Origin: JAMOQA01 sp964420365
Lineage (GTDB): Bacteria; Acidobacteriota; Polarisedimenticolia; J045
Reading direction: 5' to 3'
Assembly: GCA_964420365.1 (NCBI GenBank)
Contig: CAYQTA010000049.1
Location: 1 to 9,203 of the forward strand
Length of the DNA stretch: 9,203 nt
A program made the translations under genes and the position numbers. Below, one piece after another: positions 1 to 4,653 of the stretch. Each line of letters starts with the position of its first letter. Position 1 is the stretch's first letter. The notes beneath the pieces were generated by a model that was not told the origin of the DNA, did not search any database, and was given only the letters and a program-made list of their open reading frames with translations.

Positions 1-314
1 ACCGGCGAGTCGGCGTTGCGCATGCAGGAACCGATGCCGTTCTCCATGCCCGACTTCGAACGGTACAGCTCGCTGCGGCCGATCACCTCGTGGTTGCCCG
101 CCTTGACGACGAAGTAGTGCTGGCCGTCCTTCGCCTCGCGGCGCTCGAACCGCTCCTCGACGGCGAGGTTCTTGCGGCACGACTCGATCCCGTTCAGCGC
201 CGCCTCCTTGCTCCCGTACCGCTGGCTGCTGAGGATGATCTCGCCGTTGCCCGCCTTCAGGTTGAAGGCGAACTTCCCGTCCGCGGTCTTCTTGATCTCG
301 TACTTGCCTGCCAT
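1..314 (-). CDS. yegP: YegP/UPF0339 family protein, two DUF1508 repeats (C-terminus cut by window edge)
   Basis: Small soluble protein of unknown biochemical role; 104 codons are visible and the family is usually about 110 residues, so only the last few are missing. Two tandem DUF1508 units are seen. The first spans about residues 5-51 (YEIKKTADGKFAFNLKAGNG, then RYGSKEAALNGIESC). The second spans about 56-101 (FERREAKDGQHYFVVKAGN, then LYRSKSGMENGIGSC). Both carry the K-DG-(F/Y)-F-K-A-G-N core and the end pattern S-K-NGI-SC that define this family. The start is the ATG read from 314 to 312, chosen because an AAGGAGA Shine-Dalgarno (plus-strand 321-327) lies 6 nt upstream. It is divergent from the AmgK-like kinase with 230 bp between them. 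There is no signal peptide or membrane segment. The family call is firm; cellular function is unknown, and any stress role is only by analogy. Confidence 0.93.
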   Translation of the reverse strand, partial: MAGKYEIKKTADGKFAFNLKAGNGEIILSSQRYGSKEAALNGIESCRKNLAVEERFERREAKDGQHYFVVKAGNHEVIGRSELYRSKSGMENGIGSCMRNADSP

Positions 315-486
315 TTGCACTCTCCTTCGCTTGCCACCGGGCCCGGGCCCGGCTCCGTCTCTTGCCGGACCCGCCGGCCGGGGATCGGCAGGAAGGTGCG
401 GCGGCGCTCAGTCTACCTCAAGGTCCGCTGAGTTACCTCCCCGGGAGCACCGGGGCCCGTCCCCCACCACGCCCGCTCCCCCCGGG

Positions 487-516
487 TGGACGGACGGGGG
501 GCGAACGGGGGAGAAT
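487..516 (+). promoter_or_regulatory. Candidate sigma70-type promoter for the AmgK-like kinase
   Basis: TGGACG at 487-492 (4/6 match to TTGACA) is followed after 18 bp by GAGAAT at 511-516 (4/6 match to TATAAT). Transcription would begin near 523 and give a leader of about 20 nt with a good ribosome binding site before the ATG at 545. The match is modest in a GC-rich background, so this is a candidate only. The rest of the 230-bp divergent spacer (315-544) is GC-rich, with short palindromic GGGCCC/CCGGGG runs and no recognisable operator. Confidence 0.3.
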
Positions 517-532
517 CGGGGCGAACCCATGC

Positions 533-539
533 GGGAGGG
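533..539 (+). promoter_or_regulatory. Ribosome binding site that sets the AmgK-like kinase start
   Basis: GGGAGGG lies 5 nt upstream of the ATG at 545. It supports that start over the in-frame ATG at 362, which would add 61 proline/glycine/arginine-rich residues unlike any kinase N-terminus. Confidence 0.7.
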
Positions 540-544
540 TGCGG

Positions 545-1555
545 ATGCCCCGAGCCGAGCGCGTCCCCGACGAGGCGATCGCCGACAAGCTGCGGGAACG
601 GTTCGCCCCGGTGGAGGGCGTGGAACCCCTGGCCCCGGACGCCTCGGTCCGGCGTTTTTTCCGGTTGCGACGGCCGCACGGGGCGACGGTGGTCGCCCTG
701 GTCGACCCGGACGGGGGACCACCCGTTCTCACCCGGATGATCCTCGCCGCCGACCTGCTCGCTTCCATCGACGTGCCGGTGCCCCGCGTGCTCGACCGCG
801 ACGAGTCGATCCCTGCCCTGCTCCTCGAGGACCTGGGCGACCGGCTCCTCGCCGCGGCGCTCCCGGAACTCGCGGCGGACGACGCGCGGCGGGCCTGGCG
901 CGAGGCGGGCCGGATCGCCGCCCGGATCGCCCGGGCGGGCAGTCCCCTCGTTCCCCCGGACCATCCCCTTGCCCAGCCCGTCCTCGGCTACGACAGGCTG
1001 CGGGCGGAGCTCGCCTTCTTTTCCGTCCACGACGTGACGGCCCGCCGCGGGATCGAGGACCGTGGCCTCCTCGCGGAGCTGGCCCACGTCCTCGACCGGA
1101 TCGCGGACCGGTGCGCCGCCCCGGCCCGGCAGCTCGCCCACCGGGACTTCCACGCCCGCAACCTCCTGCTCCGGGAAGACGGATCCCTCGGGGTCGTCGA
1201 CTTCCAGGACCTGCTGTTCGCCCCGCCCGGGTACGACCTCGCTTCCCTTCTCCATGACCCGTACGTCGAGCTGCCCCGGGAACTGGCCGACGCGGCGGGG
1301 GAGGGCTGGCGGGACGAGGCCGGCGACGTGCTCCCCGACCCGCGGGAACAGGAATCCTGGCCCTGGGTCTCTCTCCAGAGGCTGCTGAAGGCGATCGGGA
1401 CCTACGCCTACCAGGCCACCCGCATGAACCGCCCCCGCTTCGCCCGCTACATCCCGGTGGCGGAACACCGCGCCCTCGCCACCGCCCGGGCGCTTCCGGG
1501 ACGGGACCGCCACGACGTGGTCACCATCCTCGAGAAGCTCGGCTTCGACTCCTGA
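545..1555 (+). CDS. amgK: AmgK-like N-acetylmuramate/N-acetylglucosamine kinase (aminoglycoside phosphotransferase fold)
   Basis: Predicted cytosolic sugar kinase of 336 residues. AmgK phosphorylates the anomeric position of MurNAc or GlcNAc so that MurU can make UDP-MurNAc, bypassing de novo synthesis during wall recycling. Visible features: the N-terminal SVRRFFRL strand region (34-41), typical of AmgK; a hinge LLLEDLGD (92-99); the catalytic loop HRDFHARN (199-206) with Asp201 as base and Asn206; the metal-binding DFQD (219-222) followed by GYDLASLLHDPYVEL (229-243); and a C-terminal LQRLLKAIGTYAYQ helix (277-290). The spacing and the FQD-YDL-SLL block match AmgK better than antibiotic-modifying APH enzymes. 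Length is normal (about 335-340). No murU nucleotidyltransferase is adjacent, unlike in Pseudomonas, so substrate is inferred. It is convergent with the YkgJ gene, 19 bp apart. General alternative: an unassigned phosphotransferase of the APH family. Confidence 0.85.
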   Translation: MPRAERVPDEAIADKLRERFAPVEGVEPLAPDASVRRFFRLRRPHGATVVALVDPDGGPPVLTRMILAADLLASIDVPVPRVLDRDESIPALLLEDLGDRLLAAALPELAADDARRAWREAGRIAARIARAGSPLVPPDHPLAQPVLGYDRLRAELAFFSVHDVTARRGIEDRGLLAELAHVLDRIADRCAAPARQLAHRDFHARNLLLREDGSLGVVDFQDLLFAPPGYDLASLLHDPYVELPRELADAAGEGWRDEAGDVLPDPREQESWPWVSLQRLLKAIGTYAYQATRMNRPRFARYIPVAEHRALATARALPGRDRHDVVTILEKLGFDS

Positions 1556-1574
1556 CGAGGCCGCGGGCCGCCGG

Positions 1575-2105
1575 TCACGCCCCGGACGCGAACAGCTCCC
1601 GCAGCGCGATCCGCCGGGGGCGCCCGCCCGTAAACCTCTCTTCCAGTCCCCGAAGCCTCTCCTCGACCGGGCCGATCTCCCAGCAGTCCTCGGCCGGCAG
1701 GTCCTCGAGGGAAAGGCCCTCCTCGTTGAGCGGGCAGATGTCCCGCATCTCGACGAGCTGGAGGTCCAGGTCCTCCTCGATCCAGCGCAGCGGCAGGCCC
1801 TGGGTCCGGCAGACGTAGGGACGCGCCGGGTAGACCCGGCAGCTCCCGTCCCCGGCGAGGAAGGCGCACCGACCCGGGGGCGCCGGGGCCTCCCGGTCCA
1901 GCACGCCGGGAAACTCCCGCCGGATTCGCTCCGCCTCGACGGAGAAGACGGTGATCCCGTCGACGCAGCAGTCGATGCAGCCGCGGCGACAGGAAAGCCG
2001 CCCCCCGTGCCGGGAGGCGAGGCGGGCCCACCCCGCGTCCACCTCCCGGTGCAGCTCCCGGAGAGCCGCCAGGGCGGCATCCCGTTCCGCCGACGACCCG
2101 CTCAG
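1575..2105 (-). CDS. YkgJ-family cysteine cluster (CxxxCxxCC) protein
   Basis: Putative metal- or Fe-S-binding protein of unknown function. With the start used here it has 176 residues: LSCRRGCIDCC (Cys39, 43, 46, 47), GRCAFLAGDGSCRVYP (Cys80, 89), RPYVCR (Cys99), DICPL (Cys124) and EDCWEI (Cys141). The Cx3CxxCC start followed by the C...C-x-YP-x-RP-x-x-CR block is the hallmark of the CxxCxxCC/YkgJ family (PF03692). No signal peptide or membrane helix is seen. The start is uncertain. An in-frame ATG at 2186 would overlap rubrerythrin by 85 bp. A CTG read from 2105 overlaps the rubrerythrin TGA (CTGA) and has GGGAG about 8 nt upstream, which suggests translational coupling. A GTG at 2042 gives 155 residues but has GGGAG touching the codon. 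All three keep every cysteine. It is the second gene of a unit with rubrerythrin. Confidence 0.85.
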   Translation of the reverse strand: MSGSSAERDAALAALRELHREVDAGWARLASRHGGRLSCRRGCIDCCVDGITVFSVEAERIRREFPGVLDREAPAPPGRCAFLAGDGSCRVYPARPYVCRTQGLPLRWIEEDLDLQLVEMRDICPLNEEGLSLEDLPAEDCWEIGPVEERLRGLEERFTGGRPRRIALRELFASGA

Positions 2106-2617
2106 GCCTCGAACTCCCGGAAGACCTTCGCCAGCGCGTTGCAGATCGGGCAGCGCTCGGGCGGGTCGTCGCCGGTGTACGTCCATCCGCAGACCGGGCA
2201 GACGAACACCTTCTTCGCCGAGGCCAGGTCCTCGCCCGCCTCCACCGCCTCCCTCGCGAGGGCGTACAGCTCGGAGTGGATCTTCTCGGCGTCGAGGGCG
2301 AACTGCATGCTCCGGATCGCCTGCTGCTCTTCCTGCTCCCGGGCGGTGCAGAGGTAGGCCGGGTACATCTCCTCGATCTCGAAGTCCTCGCCTCCCTTGG
2401 CCGCGGCCAGGTTCTCGGCGGTGGTCCCGACCCGGCCGAGGGCCTTGAGGTGGTTGATCGCGTGGACCTGCTCGGCGTAGGCGATCGCCCGGAACAGGTT
2501 GGCGATCTTCGGCTTGCCCTCCTTCTCCGCCTGCTCGGCGAAGGCGAGGTACTTCATGTGGGCCTGGCTCTCCCCGGCGAATGCCGCCTCGAGAAACTCC
2601 TTCGTCATCGGTCGCAT
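2102..2617 (-). CDS. rbr: Rubrerythrin (diiron ferritin-like domain plus C-terminal rubredoxin-like domain)
   Basis: Cytosolic non-haem diiron peroxidase that reduces hydrogen peroxide to water, usually fed electrons through rubredoxin; typical of anaerobes and microaerophiles. It has 171 residues. The diiron four-helix bundle covers about 3-125: Glu16 in AGESQAHMKY, Glu49 and His52 in AEQVHAINH, glutamates near 80-83 before MYPAYLC, and Glu111/His114 in AEKIHSELY. The rubredoxin-like iron site is CPVCG (Cys140, 143) and CPICN (Cys156, 159), separated by 12 residues. Length is normal for the short, 170-190 residue rubrerythrins. The ATG at 2617 is chosen because GGGGAG (plus-strand 2624-2629) lies 6 nt upstream; the in-frame ATG at 2659 adds 14 atypical residues without a site. 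It leads a two-gene unit with the YkgJ protein and is divergent from the copper efflux operon. Confidence 0.96.
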   Translation of the reverse strand: MRPMTKEFLEAAFAGESQAHMKYLAFAEQAEKEGKPKIANLFRAIAYAEQVHAINHLKALGRVGTTAENLAAAKGGEDFEIEEMYPAYLCTAREQEEQQAIRSMQFALDAEKIHSELYALAREAVEAGEDLASAKKVFVCPVCGWTYTGDDPPERCPICNALAKVFREFEA

Positions 2618-2623
2618 CGTCGA

Positions 2624-2629
2624 CTCCCC
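2624..2629 (-). promoter_or_regulatory. Ribosome binding site for rubrerythrin
   Basis: GGGGAG on the minus strand with a 6-nt spacer to the ATG at 2617; it decides this start over the upstream in-frame ATG at 2659. Confidence 0.65.
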
Positions 2630-2641
2630 TGGTTTTCCATC

Positions 2642-2655
2642 CCGGCCAAGGCCGG
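2642..2655. repeat. Perfect palindrome in the rubrerythrin 5' leader
   Basis: CCGGCC-AA-GGCCGG is a perfect 14-bp inverted repeat about 25 nt upstream of the rubrerythrin ATG. In the minus-strand transcript it could fold into a short hairpin with a small loop, near but not covering the ribosome binding site. It could be a protein operator, or simply chance in GC-rich DNA. Confidence 0.4.
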
Positions 2656-2691
2656 ACACGGGCCGTGCGCCGGTCCGTTGCGGTTCCTTCG

Positions 2692-2721
2692 ATGCCGAAA
2701 AGTATCTCGAAAAACCGGCAT
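2692..2721. promoter_or_regulatory. Inverted repeat with internal direct repeats in the rbr/cus divergent promoter region
   Basis: ATGCCG (2692-2697) and CGGCAT (2716-2721) form a perfect inverted repeat 18 bp apart. Inside lie two CGAAAA direct repeats (2696-2701 and 2708-2713), 12 bp start to start. The whole element is strikingly AT-rich for this genome. On the minus strand it contains GATACT (2706 to 2701), which could be a -10 element for rubrerythrin with TTCAGG (2729 to 2724) as a weak -35 17 bp away. An operator for a peroxide or metal regulator is plausible, but it does not match Fur/PerR, CueR or CusR consensus boxes that I know. Confidence 0.4.
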
Positions 2722-2772
2722 TACCTGAAGTCCATGATGGTTTTGCCTGACTAACCGGTGATGTTCTGGGAG

Positions 2773-2801
2773 TTGACTTTCCACGGCGACCGGCGCATCA
2801 T
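2773..2801 (+). promoter_or_regulatory. Candidate promoter of the copper efflux operon
   Basis: TTGACT (2773-2778, 5/6 match to the -35 consensus) is followed after a 17-bp spacer by CATCAT (2796-2801, 4/6 match to TATAAT). This is the best sigma70-like pair in the window. Transcription would start at about 2808, directly at the ATG at 2809, so the first message would be leaderless or nearly so. If the true start of the first protein is the upstream ATG at 2761, this cannot be its promoter. Confidence 0.45.
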
Positions 2802-2808
2802 CAGGGGA

Positions 2809-3192
2809 ATGAGGCGATTCCTCCCGGTCGCGGCGGGGCTCCTGGCACTCGCCCTCCTCCTCCCGGCAACCCTCCTTGCCGGTCACCCGTGCTGCCACCC
2901 CGCGGCCCCCGGGGTCTGCTGCCGCGAGAGCCCGCTCGCCGAGCCTCCCTGCGGGGAGACCTCCCTGGAACACGGATGCCACTGCCGGATCGCGCCGGCC
3001 ACGGACGCGTCCGTCCTCCTCGCCGAGACGCGGGGTCCCGTCCACACCCGGGTCCCGGCTCCCCCGGCCGCGGCCACGACGGGGCTCGCCGGCGCAGCCG
3101 CGGCCCGCACTGCCCCCCCGGTCGTCACCCCCGCCCCGCGCGCCGGCCCCGGGACGCCGCTGTACCTCGCGACCGGCCACTTCCTGTCCTGA
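2809..3192 (+). CDS. Small secreted cysteine-rich protein at the head of the cus operon
   Basis: No family recognised with certainty. 127 residues: basic n-region MRR, a hydrophobic core at about 5-23 (LPVAAGLLALALLLPATLLA), then an exported segment with seven cysteines in 32 residues (Cys28, 29, 37, 38, 48, 57, 59), with His26, His30, His56 and His58 among them (HPCCH, GVCC, EHGCHC). The remainder is an Ala/Pro-rich low-complexity stretch (about 82-115) ending in LYLATGHFLS. The CC, CC and HCHC pairs look like a soft-metal site. Its position as first gene, before the pump genes, suggests a periplasmic copper chaperone, sensor or buffer in the role CusF fills elsewhere; this is inference. It is not a canonical lipoprotein, because LLAG is followed by His rather than Cys. 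Start uncertain: ATG 2809 gives a clean signal peptide, while ATG 2761 or GTG 2758 would add 16-17 residues without a ribosome site. Confidence 0.65.
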   Translation: MRRFLPVAAGLLALALLLPATLLAGHPCCHPAAPGVCCRESPLAEPPCGETSLEHGCHCRIAPATDASVLLAETRGPVHTRVPAPPAAATTGLAGAAAARTAPPVVTPAPRAGPGTPLYLATGHFLS

Positions 3193-3231
3193 TTCCTCCC
3201 GCTCGATCCGCGTGACCACCGCGTGACTCGC

Positions 3232-3285
3232 CGGCGGCGTGCCGCCGTGCGCCCGCAGGCCCCCGCGGGCCGGGCTTCCTGCCCG
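3232..3285 (+). repeat. Three consecutive GC-rich hairpins between the Cys-rich gene and cusC
   Basis: Hairpin 1: CGGCGG (3232-3237), loop CGTG, CCGCCG (3242-3247). Hairpin 2: GCCCGC (3251-3256), 8-nt loop, GCGGGC (3265-3270). Hairpin 3: CGGGC (3271-3275), loop TTCCT, GCCCG (3281-3285). All arms are perfect. No T-run follows, so this is not a standard intrinsic terminator. It sits in the 117-bp gap, just before the cusC ribosome site at 3297-3301. It could protect or process the mRNA, or adjust cusC expression relative to the first gene. Confidence 0.45.
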
Positions 3286-3309
3286 CCCACACGAACGGGA
3301 GATCGATCC

Positions 3310-4653
3310 ATGTGCATCATCCTCGTCCTCGTCCTGGCCCTGGTCGTCCCGCCGGTCGCCACCACCGCCGGGCCCCGTTCTCCCGGGACCGGCCCCGTGA
3401 AGGCGGCCCTCCGGCTGGCCCGAGAGCTCCCGGAACCATCGCTCGCCGACCTCCTCGCGGAGATCGCCACCACCCACCCCGACGTCCTCGCCGCACGGGC
3501 ACGGGCGCGGGCGCTCGCCGCGCGCGCTCCTCGGGAGCGCCTGCTGCCCGACCCGACCCTGGGCGCGACCGCCTTCGTCGCGCCACCGGAGACGCGGACC
3601 GGCCCCCAGCGGTTCGCCCTCGCCTGGACCCAGCCGATCCCGGCGCGAAGCAGGCGCCGGGCCCGCGAGGCAACGGTGCTCGCCCGTGCCCGGGCCGCGG
3701 AGGCGTTGGCGGGCGACGTCGCCCTCGCCCGGGTCCTCGAGGGCCGCCGCCTCGTCGAGCGGATCCGGGCGTCCGACGAGATCCGCACCCTGCTGCACGA
3801 GGACCTCCGGGTCCTCGACGGCTTCGAGGAACTCGCCCGGGCCCGGTACGAGACGGGGCGCGGGATCGTGGCGGCGGTGGTCCGGCTCCACGCCGAGCGC
3901 TCCCGGGCGCGGGCCCGCATCCTCGACGAGCGCGCACGCCGGGCGGAACTCGTGGCGGCGCTCGCCACCCTTGCCGGCCACCCGGTCGAGGTCCCGCCCC
4001 TCGCCCCGCGCCGCGGCCCGGTTCCCCGGCTTCCTTCCCGGGAACATCTCCTTGCCCTCGCCCGGCGACACCGGCCGATCCTCGAGGCCGGACGTCGGGA
4101 CGTCGCGGCCGCCGAACGGCTGGTGACGGCCCGGACGCTCGAGTTCCGGCCGGACTTCAGCGTCGGTCTCTCCTGGACGATGGTCGACACCCGGGGCGAC
4201 CCGGCGGGCAGGCTCGCCCCTCCCGGCGGCAACGGTCGGGACATTCTTGCTCTCACCACGGCGATCCGGTTGCCGATCCGGCGGGAGCGGGTTCGCTCCC
4301 GGGTCCGGGAGGCGATCGAGGCGCGGCGCGGCGCCGAGCTTTCTCTCGCCGCCCACGAGCGGGACGTGCTCGGCACGATCGAGGAGGTCCTCGCCCGGCT
4401 CCCGCTCCTCGTGGACCAGGTGTCCCTGCTCCGCGACACGCTGCTACCCCAGGCGGAGCAATCCCTGGCCTCCTGGCGATCGGCGTGGGAGACCGGCGGA
4501 GCCGACGCCATCGATCTTCTCGATGCCCGTCGCACCCTTCTCGAGGTCCGGCTGGGGATCGCCCGTGCCGACCTCGCCCTCCGTCTCGCCCTGCTGGACC
4601 TCGAGGGCGCCCTCGGCGTTTCCCTTGGCGATCTTTCCGGAGGTGCCCGATGA
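3310..4653 (+). CDS. cusC: TolC-family outer-membrane factor of a heavy-metal efflux pump (CusC-like)
   Basis: Outer-membrane channel through which the CusBA complex expels metal. 447 residues with two repeats of the outer-membrane efflux fold. Repeat 1 begins at SLADLLAEIATTHPDVLAAR (44-63), has the LLPDPTLGA turn (78-86) and a strand FALAWTQPIPA (102-112), then long Ala/Arg-rich helices with RARYETGRG (177-185). Repeat 2 begins at HLLALARRHRPILEA (246-260), has strands FSVGLSWTMVDTRGD (283-297) and ILALTTAIRLPI (312-323), then SWRSAWETGGADAIDLLDAR (388-407). The ATG has GGGAG 8 nt upstream (3297-3301). The hydrophobic leader at 2-20 lacks basic residues before it and there is no lipobox, unlike lipidated E. 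coli CusC. An in-frame GTG at 3223 would supply an Arg-rich n-region but has no clear ribosome site. The stop overlaps the cusB start (ATGA). Confidence 0.9.
   Translation: MCIILVLVLALVVPPVATTAGPRSPGTGPVKAALRLARELPEPSLADLLAEIATTHPDVLAARARARALAARAPRERLLPDPTLGATAFVAPPETRTGPQRFALAWTQPIPARSRRRAREATVLARARAAEALAGDVALARVLEGRRLVERIRASDEIRTLLHEDLRVLDGFEELARARYETGRGIVAAVVRLHAERSRARARILDERARRAELVAALATLAGHPVEVPPLAPRRGPVPRLPSREHLLALARRHRPILEAGRRDVAAAERLVTARTLEFRPDFSVGLSWTMVDTRGDPAGRLAPPGGNGRDILALTTAIRLPIRRERVRSRVREAIEARRGAELSLAAHERDVLGTIEEVLARLPLLVDQVSLLRDTLLPQAEQSLASWRSAWETGGADAIDLLDARRTLLEVRLGIARADLALRLALLDLEGALGVSLGDLSGGAR
4639..4643 (+). promoter_or_regulatory. Ribosome binding site fixing the cusB start inside the end of cusC
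   Basis: GGAGG with a 6-nt spacer to the ATG at 4650, whose ATGA overlaps the cusC stop; a classic coupled start. The open frame itself extends far upstream, so this site is what decides the start. Confidence 0.75.

Noticed and set aside
362..544. N-terminal extension of the kinase from the ATG at 362
   Set aside because: The 61 extra residues are low-complexity, there is no ribosome site at 362, and AmgK proteins begin near the 545 start, which has GGGAGGG upstream.
172..1257. Plus-strand 361-codon frame overlapping the kinase
   Set aside because: Pro/Arg/Gly-rich shadow in the +1 frame. The kinase motifs HRDFHARN and DFQD lie in the 545-1555 frame.
413..2080. 555-codon minus-strand frame spanning the kinase and ykgJ
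   Set aside because: Its first part is ykgJ read out of frame and the rest is antisense to the kinase. The ykgJ cysteine motifs appear only in the other frame.
2773..2815. CueR/MerR-type operator with a 19-bp spacer at the cus promoter
   Set aside because: A 19-bp spacing gives a poor -10 (TCATCA), and the spacer has no dyad like the CueR ACCTTCC/GGAAGGT arms; the 17-bp reading is better.
2605..4356. 583-codon minus-strand frame running across the divergent promoter region and cusC
   Set aside because: It reads through the rbr leader and antisense to two real genes; no family features, typical high-GC shadow.
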